Translations under genes and position numbers: made by a program
Source: Asaia bogorensis
Lineage (GTDB): Bacteria > Pseudomonadota > Alphaproteobacteria > Acetobacterales > Acetobacteraceae
Assembly (NCBI RefSeq): GCF_900465345.1
Contig: NZ_UEGO01000031.1
Span: 319,482-380,015 of the forward strand
Direction: 5' to 3'
DNA length: 60,534 bases
The notes under the pieces: generated by a model
Seen by the model: only the letters and a program-made list of their open reading frames with translations
Told to the model about the DNA's origin: nothing
Databases searched by the model: none
Part shown: positions 9,659-18,172 of the stretch, in pieces
How the letters are laid out: each line of letters begins with the position of its first letter
How positions within the stretch are numbered: the stretch's first letter is position 1

Positions 9659-11067
9659 GGGCGACGGCTTGCCCGTATTGCGGCCTGCCTGTCCAGATTT
9701 TTTCTGATTTCGCTTTCCCGACCACGATCGGTGGGCTGATAGAGTGACACGCGCGCCATCTCATCGGGGAAATAGTTCTGACCCGAAAATCCTTCCTCCG
9801 TATCATGGTCATATTCATAGCCCTTGCCGTAGCCGATCGACTGCATCAGCTTCGTAGGGGCGTTGCGTATATGGTGTGGCGGTCCAAGGCTGCCCGTTTC
9901 GCGGGCCAGTTTGCGGGCCTGGTTATAGGCACGATAGACGGCGTTCGATTTTGGTGCTGTAGCCAGATGCACGACCAGTTGCGCCAGGGCCAGTTCGCCC
10001 TCGGGGCTGCCCAGACGCTCATATGTTTCCCACGCGGCCACGGCCAGCGGAAGCGCTGTGGGGTCCGCCATACCCACATCCTCTGCGGCAAAGCGCGTCA
10101 GGCGGCGGGCGATATAACGAGGGTCTTCCCCGCCTTCGAGCATCCGGGCAAACCAGTAGAGTCCCGCATCGGGGTCTGATCCGCGCAGCGATTTGTGCAG
10201 CGCCGAGATCAGGTTGTAATGTTCCTCGCGATCCTTGTCGTAAAGCACCGCCCGACGGGCCACCACACCGGCCAGCCCCGCCGTATCAAGCAGCTCCCCG
10301 GCCGGCAGGGCCTGTATCTGTTCGACCAGATTAAGCAGATAGCGCCCATCGCCATCTGCCATGGCACGCAAGGCAGCGCGTGCCTCTGCGGTGAGTGGCA
10401 GCGCTGTGTCGGACAGGGCTTCGGCACGCTGGAGCAGCTTCTCGAGCCCGTTATCGTCCAGCCGGTTGAGCACCATCACCTGACAGCGCGACAGAAGCGC
10501 GCCATTGAGAGCGAAAGAAGGATTTTCCGTTGTCGCACCGATCAGGATGACGGTCCCACGCTCGACATAAGGCAAAAAGCCATCCTGCTGGGCGCGGTTG
10601 AAGCGATGGATCTCGTCAACGAAGAGTAACGTCCCTCGCCCTGTCTCCTGCTGGAAGCGCGAGGCGGTTTCGAAAGCCTTCTTGAGATCAGCCACACCCG
10701 AGAAAACGGCTGATATCTGCTCGAATCTGAGCTTGGCCTCACGAGCAAGCAGCCGCGCAATCGTGGTCTTGCCGCATCCGGGTCCGCCCCACAGGATGAG
10801 GCTTGGCAGCGTGTTACGGCTGAGCATTTGGCTTATCAGCCCTTTTGGGCCGAGAAGATGATCCTGACCAACGACCTCGGCCAGAGTGGAGGGGCGCAGC
10901 CTGTCCGCCAGCGGCTGCGTCTGTCGCGACGTCGGCATGGGCGAGGCGCCCGTTTGCGATGCAGGGGGCATCATCGGTGCGGAATGTGCCGCAGGGCGCC
11001 CGTGGCGTGCAGCTTCCTTGCGAGGGGAAGGCGTGCCGAACAGATCTGCATTTCCATCATCCTGCAT
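9655..11067 (-). CDS. rarA: Replication-associated recombination protein A (RarA/MgsA AAA+ ATPase)
   Basis: 470 aa. After a ~45-residue disordered N-terminus comes the clamp-loader-like AAA+ core: PLADRLRPSTLAEVVGQ, Walker A GGPGCGKTT, Walker B LLFVDEIHRF, sensor 1 GATTENPSF, then the MgsA tetramerisation domain with ALHKSLRGSDPDAGLYW. RarA acts at stalled forks with SSB. I chose the ATG at 11067 because AGGAAGGAAGAGG lies just upstream; an in-frame start 48 nt earlier lacks this. It is the first gene of the rarA-rluC-asmA-ATP12 operon, after a 218-bp gap. Confidence 0.94.
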   Translation of the reverse strand: MQDDGNADLFGTPSPRKEAARHGRPAAHSAPMMPPASQTGASPMPTSRQTQPLADRLRPSTLAEVVGQDHLLGPKGLISQMLSRNTLPSLILWGGPGCGKTTIARLLAREAKLRFEQISAVFSGVADLKKAFETASRFQQETGRGTLLFVDEIHRFNRAQQDGFLPYVERGTVILIGATTENPSFALNGALLSRCQVMVLNRLDDNGLEKLLQRAEALSDTALPLTAEARAALRAMADGDGRYLLNLVEQIQALPAGELLDTAGLAGVVARRAVLYDKDREEHYNLISALHKSLRGSDPDAGLYWFARMLEGGEDPRYIARRLTRFAAEDVGMADPTALPLAVAAWETYERLGSPEGELALAQLVVHLATAPKSNAVYRAYNQARKLARETGSLGPPHHIRNAPTKLMQSIGYGKGYEYDHDTEEGFSGQNYFPDEMARVSLYQPTDRGRESEIRKNLDRQAAIRASRRP

Positions 11068-11285
11068 CGCGCTGGCCTCTTCCTTCCTGCAATCCTGCTC
11101 TTCTCGACCTACCACGTATCTTATGGCGCCACCGCCAGCCTATGCAGGAACGTGCACATGCGGACGAACGTCGCACCGAGCAGACGCTTGAGATCCATGA
11201 TTCGCCGGAGCGATTACGGGCTATTTTCTACGCAAGGCCAATCATTGGGGCAAATATACCCTTCGTCAGACCGGTACAGGGTGCC

Positions 11286-14200
11286 CTATTTTGCGAGCTG
11301 ACGCATGACGCCGGGTAAAAGCATGGCAAATGGATTGATCGACAGATCCGGATTTCCCGCTGTTCCCTTGACCGTAAAGGTCGCGGCAAGAAAGCCGCCC
11401 CCTTTTTCCGGCGAGAACAGCTTGCCCACATTCGGCAGCCGCCCCGGTGCCGCGTTGAGGCCAAAAATAGGCACGACTGTCCCACGCAGATCGAGCCCGC
11501 CCTTGTCGAGATCGATCTTGCCTTCCAGCGTGGCCCCAAGCGCCGGGTTGCCAAGATGCCCCTCATGAATGGTCATGACGTCATCCCGCACCCTGATCGG
11601 CAGATGAAGATGCTGCACCTCAAACCGGTCATGGCTGGCCTGAGACCAGTTGAAGACAGAAAGATGGGTAGCCGCTGTCAGTGCCGCTGGTGGCTGCCTG
11701 AAGGCGAAGGGTGAGACGGAAATCATCCCCTTGAAAGGCGGAACGCGCCCCGTATCGCCGTCTCCTACCTGACCCGAAATCTGCGCACGCCCGCCCTCAA
11801 GGCGATCCGTCATACCGGTTTCGTTCAGAAACCGACCGAGATTGTCGATGCGGAGCATGAGCTGACGCCCGGCCTCATGCGGGGCCAGATCAAACGCCAC
11901 ACCAACAGGCTTGACCGCTGTAAACCGGGCACGGTCAAGCCGATCATGTCGATGCTCCAGATGGGCGGTCACACCCCCCAGAAACTTCTGGGCGTTGTAG
12001 AACAGGCGTTCGGTTGCGATATCAACGGTCCAGTCCTGACCCGGTGACGCCGTACTACTGCTGGATGCGCGATCAGCAGGACCGGTCGATGTGTTGCCGG
12101 TCACCATGCTGTCACCCTGCTCCTGCCCGGGCTTTGCATCGTCGCGGTGCAGCAAAGTCGCGATATCAAGGTCCTGCGCGTGGATATGCACCCCGATCGC
12201 CGCATTGGCCTGTGTCGGCAGCTCGATCACCGCGTCCCCATTGGAGCGGCCAATCATGAAACCGTTCAGATTGATGACCTGCACCTGCCCTTCAACCAGT
12301 CGGCTGTCGCCCTCGACATGCAGGTCTGGCCCCTCGGCACTGATGCGATCGAGTGCAACCATCTTGCCATCGCGCAGGCCGATATGGGCGGAAGCTGTTG
12401 TCGCGATACCGGCCGCTTTGCTCCAGACGGGAATCGTCAGGGCTGCCTGGGTGAGATCAAGTGCAAGATCCAGATTGGCATGACCATCGAATGCCGCGTG
12501 ATAGTCAGAGACGAGCTGCGCCGTGCCCTGAAACAGGCCGTTATTGGCGATATGGGCCTTGTTCAGAGCCTGTTCATCGAAAACCGATACGGCATGAACG
12601 CTCTCGCGCAGCCCGCCTGACCGGCTCAGGAAATTCTCGTTCAGCGTAGCATCGGTTGGCACACCATCGAGCAGACCGTGCCCCTGAAGCGCGAGCTTCT
12701 TTTCAGTCGCTTCCAGATTGCCCGACGCCTCGGTCAGCTCCCGCCCCAGAACAACATTGCCGAGGATGACGTGGTCAAACCGCGCCCGTGCGTTGACATG
12801 GATCTGGTCATTCTCGATATGCGACGAAAGCGGCAGCGTGATGGTTTCGCGCACTTTCACCGCACCTGCTGGATGCGTAAACGGCAGTGGATGCCGCGAG
12901 AGCAGATGCAGCCTTGGATGGGCAAGAAGGGTAGCGCAGTCGCCCAGATCGCAGGAGAGATCGAGCGATATCGTGCCGGTCTGATCATGGGCGAAAAGAT
13001 CGCTGATCAACATCGACCCACCATCGAGATGGATGAGACCGGCATGGGCCGCATCGGATGCGGGCTGGGTGCCATGCAGAAAGTCGATACGAAGGACATC
13101 CGGCGCAGCAAAGCTGAAACGCGCGGCGACATCACGGGCGGGCGGCACGGGCCGAAGCCAGTTCACGGTCGCATGCTCGATGGTCAGAGACGCGTCGGTC
13201 TTGCGGGGGCGTAGCTGATCCCAGCCCGCGTCACTGCCGAGAACGGCATCGAGATGCAGCGAATCTGTCGTGCCGGCGCTCAGATTATTGGTAACCCAGC
13301 GGCGCGCGCCCTTCATCAGGAAGCGTGGCCAGATGGACCCCAGATGGGGCACATCGAGTGGCGTCGCCGTCAGGGAAACACCTCCCGAAATCTGCCGGGC
13401 AGAGCGAAGCGAGTCCGCTTCGATATGGCCATGCGCCTGGAATGTGTCGGTTCTGCCTGTATCATCGACAAGCGCGATAGCGGCCTCGCTCCTGTCGACG
13501 ATCAGGCGCCCCTCAGGCAGGGCAATATGGGCGGAGACATGACCCGACTCCACGTTCAGAGGGTCACCTCCTGACTGATCAATCGTACCCTTGCCGAGAG
13601 AGAGGGCGACCTGCCCTTGCGTGACCGGAATACCTTGGAGCGGCGCATCGCCAGCAAGGTGTGGCGTTCCTGTGCTGCTCTTGATCAGAAGAGAGGCCTG
13701 CAATCCGACCGGCACATGCCAATCACCGGCATAGGGAACAAAACCGCGCAGGATATCAGGAGCGAAAGGGGTGACCGTCACGCGCCACGAAAGCCCCCCC
13801 GCCACGGGTGCACTCGCAGCGCTGAAGCCGATCGGCGGTTCATGACCCGGGCCCATCTTGCCCTCGGCCAACCCGGTCCATGCATAATCAGATGTCCGTG
13901 GATCGTGATGCAGCGCGATCTTGTTCAGAAGCAGCGTGGCATCGGCGCGATCGGCATAGGCTCCCATACCATTGGGTGACAGCGCGTGGCGAAGCTGCAC
14001 CGCAACAGCGTTCAGGTCGAGTGCCGCCAGATGGTCGAGTGAAAGTGGATTAGCGGCGTTTTTGCGATGTCGCGCGTCAGGCCAATCCAGATCGATCGAT
14101 CCGTCTTCATGACGATCGAGGATAATTCGTCCCGATTGTGCAGCAAGACGTGTGGGCTCAATGTGCCCGCGTAGCAAAGCCCCCATGCGCAGGGCCAGAT

Positions 14201-14543
14201 CGACCTGAGACAGCGCCAGCGTTGCGCTGCCGTCCTTGCGCAGAATACGCAGATCCTGCGCCTTGAGCACAAGTTCAGGATGAACATGACGCAGGCCGGG
14301 CTGCCAGCTCAGGAACAGACGCCCCCAGCTCAACCTGCCAGCAGGACGACCCGTCTCATTGCTGGCCTGGATTGCGACCGGCGCAAAGCGTGAGGCAACG
14401 GCTGTGACATCCAGCGGGCCAAGCGACAAGCGCCACAAACACGCCAGCCCAGCCACCGCAATGATGGCGACCGGCGTTACAACAATGAGCGTCCCGAGAC
14501 GGAACGCCCGCCAGGACGCACGATGGAAGGGATCGTGCGGCAC
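11286..14543 (-). CDS. YhdP/AsmA-like giant envelope protein (DUF3971 type)
   Basis: 1085 aa with one N-terminal membrane anchor (residues ~16-38) and a very long beta-rich periplasmic portion. Features typical of YhdP-like proteins are the central PRFLMKGARRWVTNNL segment (DUF3971) and the C-terminal AsmA-like region LDLRGTVVPIFGLN with ...LFSPEKGGGFLAATFTVKG. Proteins of this type span the periplasm and help carry phospholipids to the outer membrane. The start is GTG 14543 with a weak ribosome-binding site, 15 bp after bcp, so it is probably coupled. With the asmA gene at 6088-8646 the window carries two AsmA-superfamily members. Confidence 0.85.
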   Translation of the reverse strand: MPHDPFHRASWRAFRLGTLIVVTPVAIIAVAGLACLWRLSLGPLDVTAVASRFAPVAIQASNETGRPAGRLSWGRLFLSWQPGLRHVHPELVLKAQDLRILRKDGSATLALSQVDLALRMGALLRGHIEPTRLAAQSGRIILDRHEDGSIDLDWPDARHRKNAANPLSLDHLAALDLNAVAVQLRHALSPNGMGAYADRADATLLLNKIALHHDPRTSDYAWTGLAEGKMGPGHEPPIGFSAASAPVAGGLSWRVTVTPFAPDILRGFVPYAGDWHVPVGLQASLLIKSSTGTPHLAGDAPLQGIPVTQGQVALSLGKGTIDQSGGDPLNVESGHVSAHIALPEGRLIVDRSEAAIALVDDTGRTDTFQAHGHIEADSLRSARQISGGVSLTATPLDVPHLGSIWPRFLMKGARRWVTNNLSAGTTDSLHLDAVLGSDAGWDQLRPRKTDASLTIEHATVNWLRPVPPARDVAARFSFAAPDVLRIDFLHGTQPASDAAHAGLIHLDGGSMLISDLFAHDQTGTISLDLSCDLGDCATLLAHPRLHLLSRHPLPFTHPAGAVKVRETITLPLSSHIENDQIHVNARARFDHVILGNVVLGRELTEASGNLEATEKKLALQGHGLLDGVPTDATLNENFLSRSGGLRESVHAVSVFDEQALNKAHIANNGLFQGTAQLVSDYHAAFDGHANLDLALDLTQAALTIPVWSKAAGIATTASAHIGLRDGKMVALDRISAEGPDLHVEGDSRLVEGQVQVINLNGFMIGRSNGDAVIELPTQANAAIGVHIHAQDLDIATLLHRDDAKPGQEQGDSMVTGNTSTGPADRASSSSTASPGQDWTVDIATERLFYNAQKFLGGVTAHLEHRHDRLDRARFTAVKPVGVAFDLAPHEAGRQLMLRIDNLGRFLNETGMTDRLEGGRAQISGQVGDGDTGRVPPFKGMISVSPFAFRQPPAALTAATHLSVFNWSQASHDRFEVQHLHLPIRVRDDVMTIHEGHLGNPALGATLEGKIDLDKGGLDLRGTVVPIFGLNAAPGRLPNVGKLFSPEKGGGFLAATFTVKGTAGNPDLSINPFAMLLPGVMRQLAK

Positions 14544-14558
14544 GATATCCGGAAAACG

Positions 14559-15020
14559 CTATAGTTCAGCGGCGGCTTCAGTCACCAGCGCCACATGCTC
14601 TGCTGGCTTGACCTTGCGCCAGAGGGCCCGGATGACACCCTCGGCATCGACCAGGAACGAGCTGCGTTCCATGCCGAAATAGGTCTTGCCATACATGGTT
14701 TTCTCAACCCACGTACCGTACTCATCGGCAAGCTTGTGGTCCGCATCGCTGACCAGCGTGAAATCCAGCCCGTATTTCCGGGCGAAGCGATCAAGCTTCT
14801 CAACCGGATCGGGGCTGACCCCGATCACACGAAGACCAAGCGAACTGAGCGTCTGCTTCTGATCGCGCAGATCACAGGCCTGTGTCGTGCAACCGGGTGT
14901 ATCGGCCTTCGGGTAGAAATAAAGCAGATAAGGCTGCCCAATCAGGGCCTCGCTTTCGACAACCTGACCATTTGCGTCAGGCAAGGAGAAAGCGGGAGCC
15001 CTGTCACCAATGGAGACCAT
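14559..15020 (-). CDS. bcp: Thioredoxin-dependent peroxiredoxin Bcp
   Basis: 153 aa, a full-length Bcp/PrxQ. The peroxidatic Cys44 and resolving Cys49 lie in TPGCTTQACDLRD, an atypical 2-Cys arrangement that reduces H2O2 and organic peroxides in the cytoplasm using thioredoxin. FYPKADTPG, VIGVSPD and the C-terminal RSSFLVDAEGVIRALW support this. It is followed 15 bp later by the YhdP-like gene. The Gly/Pro-rich gene lies just downstream on the right, transcribed toward bcp. Confidence 0.95.
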   Translation of the reverse strand: MVSIGDRAPAFSLPDANGQVVESEALIGQPYLLYFYPKADTPGCTTQACDLRDQKQTLSSLGLRVIGVSPDPVEKLDRFARKYGLDFTLVSDADHKLADEYGTWVEKTMYGKTYFGMERSSFLVDAEGVIRALWRKVKPAEHVALVTEAAAEL

Positions 15021-15042
15021 GATGGATGCTTAGCCTTTGAAC

Positions 15043-15420
15043 TCAGTATGCCGGATAGGCGGGGTAAGACGGATAAACTGCAACCGGCGGCGGGTAAACC
15101 ACTCGCGGAGGCGGCTGATACACAACCGGCGGTGGGGGCGGCGCATAAACCACCGGGGGTGGCGGCGGTGCCACATAGGGCCGTGCAATCGCGCCGATTA
15201 CGGCACCACCGACAAGACCGCCAACGAGGCCGCCAACGAAGGCATTACCGCCGCGATGCCAGCCGCGATCACCGCGCCAGCCGCCACCATGCCAGCCACC
15301 GCCGCCGTGCCAGCCGGGACCACCCCAGCCTGGGCCGGGATGAGCCTGTGCCAGTGGAGCGCCTCCCATGAGGCCGATCAGGGGCAGAGCCGCAAGGCCA
15401 ATTTTCAGGATATGACGCAT
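15043..15420 (-). CDS. Secreted Gly/His/Trp- and Pro/Tyr-rich protein
   Basis: 125 aa. A signal peptide (cleavage after AQA, residue ~26) is followed by a Gly/His/Trp-rich stretch (GWHGGGGWHGGGWRGDRGW), a glycine-zipper-like hydrophobic segment (FVGGLVGGLVGGAVIGAIA, residues ~61-79), and a Pro/Tyr/Val tail of repeated PPPPPVVY units. Glycine-zipper segments of this kind occur in small outer-membrane or periplasmic proteins. AGGAGG lies 7 nt before the ATG, an unusually strong site. The His-rich part could bind metal, but this is speculative. It is 22 bp ahead of bcp in the same direction. Confidence 0.75.
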   Translation of the reverse strand: MRHILKIGLAALPLIGLMGGAPLAQAHPGPGWGGPGWHGGGGWHGGGWRGDRGWHRGGNAFVGGLVGGLVGGAVIGAIARPYVAPPPPPVVYAPPPPPVVYQPPPRVVYPPPVAVYPSYPAYPAY

Positions 15421-15588
15421 GAAGAAACCTCCTCGTCAGATCGGCCTGAAACGAGTGGCCGATCCGATATCCAGTTTATACCATCCATATGGTGTCGATT
15501 TTGGGACCAAACAGGACCAAAACCGGGCTAGAATGTAACATAATCGCGCAGACGCATTGATGGATCCCGTGGCGGGCATGGCCGTAAC

Positions 15589-15624
15589 AAAAAAGGGGCT
15601 TGCCGATGAGGCTGCCCCTTTTTT
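15589..15624 (-). terminator. Intrinsic, potentially bidirectional terminator
   Basis: A perfect 11-bp stem AAAAAAGGGGC / GCCCCTTTTTT with a 14-nt loop. T-tracts exist on both strands. It lies ~165 bp downstream of the aat operon's last gene on the minus strand. Confidence 0.85.
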
Positions 15625-15678
15625 GCGCGGTATCTGAAGTGTGGAAAGGCGAATGGTCGACCCACCCTTGTATCGCCA

Positions 15679-15774
15679 TACCTCTTGATCCGGTGAGGTG
15701 CCCCAGGATGCCGGATTTCTGAAACCCAGCGGCATCCTGAGGCACGCAGGCAGGTCGTCCCGCAACAAGAGGTA
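15679..15774. repeat. Nested inverted repeat (possible structured RNA or small mobile remnant)
   Basis: Outer arms TACCTCTTG (15679-15687) and CAAGAGGTA (15766-15774) are perfect 9-bp complements. Inner arms GTGCCCCAGGATGCCG (15698-15713) and CGGCATCCTGAGGCAC (15730-15745) pair over 16 positions with one mismatch, leaving a 16-nt loop. No T-tract follows on either strand, so it is not a standard terminator. It sits between the aat operon end (15788) and the terminator at 15589. I do not recognise a known RNA family. Confidence 0.5.
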
Positions 15775-15787
15775 CAGCTCGCTCCCC

Positions 15788-16432
15788 CTACTGATGATCA
15801 ACCTGTATGGGTTTGGTCTCATGGAAGCCTTCCGGCTCCCTGAAGATTTCTGGCCCTTGGGCAGTCATCGCGTAGGAAAGCGCCTTGATCACCTCCAGAC
15901 CGTTATGACTCGCGGATAACAGGACGCCGTTGTCATCGTAGCAGAAATCGCCGACCTGACCGTCTGTGTCCGTGGTGGTCCAGTGTGTGCATCCCTGCCC
16001 CGCGACACGATCCTGCGTCCCGCGTTGCCAGTGACCGGCAGCCGGGGTGCCAGGCGGGGCGAACTGCGCATCCGGTGCACCGGAGACCGTGTAGGTTTTC
16101 GTACGCGTATCGATCACTGAAAGACGATGCGCCTTGTAATCCGTCAGCATGATGAGCCCGGTCGTCTCCATATCGAGACGCTGCTGCCAATGGGCAGCGT
16201 TCCAGCGCATGCGCTGGCGATAGGCCTGACCATCGGGTCCCTTGGCTTCGTAGGTGACGTCCACATCGACGCGAGGTGTGACATAAGGCGTTGCCTGTAC
16301 GTCTTCAGCGTACGCCATGCCGGAATGGCCGGTCAGACCGAGCGCACCGACAGAGAGGGTGGCCAGCGCCGCCCTGCGCAGCGCGGCGCGTGTACGATTA
16401 TGCAGGCTGACCCTAAGCGATTGTTGGCTCAT
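15788..16432 (-). CDS. Exported protein, LolA/DUF4412-like, paralogue 2
   Basis: 214 aa. Twin basic residues and a hydrophobic stretch (residues ~18-41) form a signal peptide ending in AYA. The mature part has alternating strands with RVDVDVTYEAKGPDGQAYRQ, a ...LDMETTGLIMLTDYKAHRL... strand pair and two Cys (GQGCTHW, GDFCYDDNGVL). The layout matches the next gene upstream strand by strand, including the -C-x-x-W- and -C-x(2)-D-G-V-L- parts, so they are paralogues. A lipid- or metal-binding half-barrel is plausible but unproved. Its ATG overlaps the upstream stop (ATGA). Confidence 0.75.
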   Translation of the reverse strand: MSQQSLRVSLHNRTRAALRRAALATLSVGALGLTGHSGMAYAEDVQATPYVTPRVDVDVTYEAKGPDGQAYRQRMRWNAAHWQQRLDMETTGLIMLTDYKAHRLSVIDTRTKTYTVSGAPDAQFAPPGTPAAGHWQRGTQDRVAGQGCTHWTTTDTDGQVGDFCYDDNGVLLSASHNGLEVIKALSYAMTAQGPEIFREPEGFHETKPIQVDHQ

Positions 16433-17076
16433 CTGGGCGCCGCGGAGCTCTGCGGGCCAGCGCCATGCGGAATGGGCATCTGCGCCGTGATCTGCTGATA
16501 ATCAGCAGGCGGCTGGAACTGGGTATCGGCAACCGGGCCGTAAGTCACCTTCTGGGCTTCAAGCTTGCCATGCAGCCCGTCTGCATCCACGCCTTCCTCG
16601 CTCAGGATAACGCCGTCCTCGGTCACGCAGGCTGCCGCTTTGCCGTGGGTCGTCGTGATGGTCCACTTGTTGCAGACAAGCCCGGCCACCGTTGCGGTAC
16701 CATCCGGCGCATATTGCATGGACATGTCGAGCATGAACGGGTTGCGCAGGCCATGCTTGGGGGCAAAACTCGTATAGACGCGCTGCTTATGCATGATCAG
16801 CGTCACGCGCTGGGCGGGACGATCGAGAATGGTCGAGCCTGCATGGTCGGGCGAATCGATGCGAAGCTTGTCGCCCTCAGCCTTGAACTGCACGATAGCC
16901 TGTACCGGCTGGGGCATTTTCTCGGGCTGGACGGAATAGACCACCGTCACGTCACGCGCTGGCGAAAGCCGGGGGTGGGCGCCCGTGCTTTCCTGCGCCA
17001 TCGCCGTGGCGGCACCGGCCGTCATTGACAGGGCCAGCGACAGTAACGCCGCATTTCTTACATCGAATACCGACAT
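16429..17076 (-). CDS. Exported protein, LolA/DUF4412-like, paralogue 1
   Basis: 215 aa with a signal peptide ending TAMA (residue ~27). The mature chain has RDVTVVYSVQPEK, FKAEGDKLRIDSPDHAGS, RVTLIMHKQRVYTSFAP and GLVCNKWTITTTHGKAAACV, then EDGVILSEEGVD. It shares its strand order and two Cys with the following gene. Both lie directly behind aat (20-bp gap), so they are co-transcribed with it. The function is unknown, and the link to protein degradation via aat may only be positional. Confidence 0.75.
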   Translation of the reverse strand: MSVFDVRNAALLSLALSMTAGAATAMAQESTGAHPRLSPARDVTVVYSVQPEKMPQPVQAIVQFKAEGDKLRIDSPDHAGSTILDRPAQRVTLIMHKQRVYTSFAPKHGLRNPFMLDMSMQYAPDGTATVAGLVCNKWTITTTHGKAAACVTEDGVILSEEGVDADGLHGKLEAQKVTYGPVADTQFQPPADYQQITAQMPIPHGAGPQSSAAPR

Positions 17077-17096
17077 GGTGTTCCCTCCTTCATGCC

Positions 17097-17759
17097 TCAG
17101 CGAGCCTCTATACCATCGCGCAGACGGATGACTTCATCTCGAAGTCTGCCCAGTGAAACATCCTTGTTCCACGATGCCTCAATCCCGAGGGCATGGTCCA
17201 GTAGCAAGCGATAGGTGTGGTCTGGAACGGTCAGGCAGCCGAATGTTTCCAGATGCCGTGTGGGAAACTGGGCATCGAGCAGGGCGAAGCCCGCAAGGCG
17301 CAGTGCAGCGACGAGATGCACCAGCGCGATCTTGGACGCATCCGTGCAGAGCGAGAACATGCTCTCACCAAAAAAAGCCCCGCCGATCTGAACCCCGTAG
17401 AGCCCGCCAACCAACACATCGTCGCGCCATGTCTCGATGGAATGGGCATAACCGAGCTGGTACAGCACAGTATATCTGGCCTGGATACGACCGCTGATCC
17501 ATGTCTCGTCACGGCCGGGGGTTTCAGCGCAAAGGCGAATGACATCATTGAAGCAGCGATCGGTCGTCACCTCAAATCCGCCCTGCAACGCCGTGCGCGC
17601 CAGACGGCGCGAAAGGTGGAACCGGGAATCCAGCGGCAGAACGCCACGCTCATGCGGACGATGCCAGCTGATCTCGCTGGCGTCGCGCCCGTCCGACATA
17701 GGAAAAATGCCGTTGCGATACGCCTCGATCAGAAGCTCCGGTGTGATCGGATCCGTCAT
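17097..17759 (-). CDS. aat: Leucyl/phenylalanyl-tRNA-protein transferase
   Basis: 220 aa. Aat moves Leu or Phe from its tRNA to the N-terminus of proteins starting with Arg or Lys, marking them for ClpS/ClpAP degradation. Family features are LLIEAYRNGIFPM, WHRPHERGVLPL, YAHSIETW, GGLYGVQIGGAFFGESMF and the C-terminal LLDAQFPTRHLETFG. Length and motif order are canonical. A GGGA lies 6 nt before the ATG. First gene of a three-gene unit with two exported paralogues. Confidence 0.95.
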   Translation of the reverse strand: MTDPITPELLIEAYRNGIFPMSDGRDASEISWHRPHERGVLPLDSRFHLSRRLARTALQGGFEVTTDRCFNDVIRLCAETPGRDETWISGRIQARYTVLYQLGYAHSIETWRDDVLVGGLYGVQIGGAFFGESMFSLCTDASKIALVHLVAALRLAGFALLDAQFPTRHLETFGCLTVPDHTYRLLLDHALGIEASWNKDVSLGRLRDEVIRLRDGIEAR

Positions 17760-17920
17760 CCTCTGTCCCGTTTCGCAGTCTCATTGCAGCATAACGCATA
17801 GTTGGCAGGCCTCATGTCACCAGCTCCCGGCAACTCTTCTGCAAACCGGGATTTGTCATGGCCAGACAATGCAGCACCATGATAGGCGATCTGTCATTGC
17901 ATTCTGCCGGGAGGTTCACC

Positions 17921-18085
17921 ATGCCACTGACTTTTGTCTATCTCATCGGCATAGCGCTCAGCGCCGTGCTTGCGCTCGTGGCGCCACATTATCGCGGCCT
18001 CTGCTTCGTCATGACTGCCATCTTCTCATTGCAGATCGTTCCGGTCGGGCTGCTCGAGGCCTTTACTTCCCCGCGTGAGCGCTAA
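17921..18085 (+). CDS. Small two-span membrane protein, unknown function
   Basis: 54 aa. Two hydrophobic segments (residues ~4-20 and ~27-46) are joined by a short basic/His loop (APHYRGLC). GGGAGG lies 6 nt before the ATG, a strong site, which decides this start over an earlier in-frame one. A hairpin overlaps its stop codon. No family recognised; it stands alone between divergent aat and convergent ecsC-like genes. Confidence 0.6.
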   Translation: MPLTFVYLIGIALSAVLALVAPHYRGLCFVMTAIFSLQIVPVGLLEAFTSPRER

Positions 18086-18093
18086 GCTCACGC
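18073..18093 (+). terminator. Candidate hairpin terminator without T-tract
   Basis: A perfect 8-bp stem GCGTGAGC / GCTCACGC with a 5-nt loop overlaps the stop of the 54-aa membrane protein. No T-tract follows, so termination is uncertain. Confidence 0.4.
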
Positions 18094-18172
18094 AAGTCCC
18101 GTTCTCGTCAGTCCGACCCGTGGGCGAGGCATGCGCCATGGCACGACGTGGCGTTCTCTCACCTTACAACCG

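Larger units (their letters stand above)
15421..15787. other. Gene-free interval with a terminator and an inverted-repeat element
   Basis: The 367-bp gap must contain the promoter of the Gly/Pro-rich gene (minus strand), an intrinsic terminator (15589-15624) serving the genes to the right, and a nested inverted repeat (15679-15774). A 128-codon frame across the gap lacks coding character and is not called. Confidence 0.6.

Noticed and set aside
15436-15822. 128-codon minus frame across the terminator and inverted repeat
   Set aside because: It reads through a strong terminator and inverted repeat and has no coding character or ribosome-binding site.
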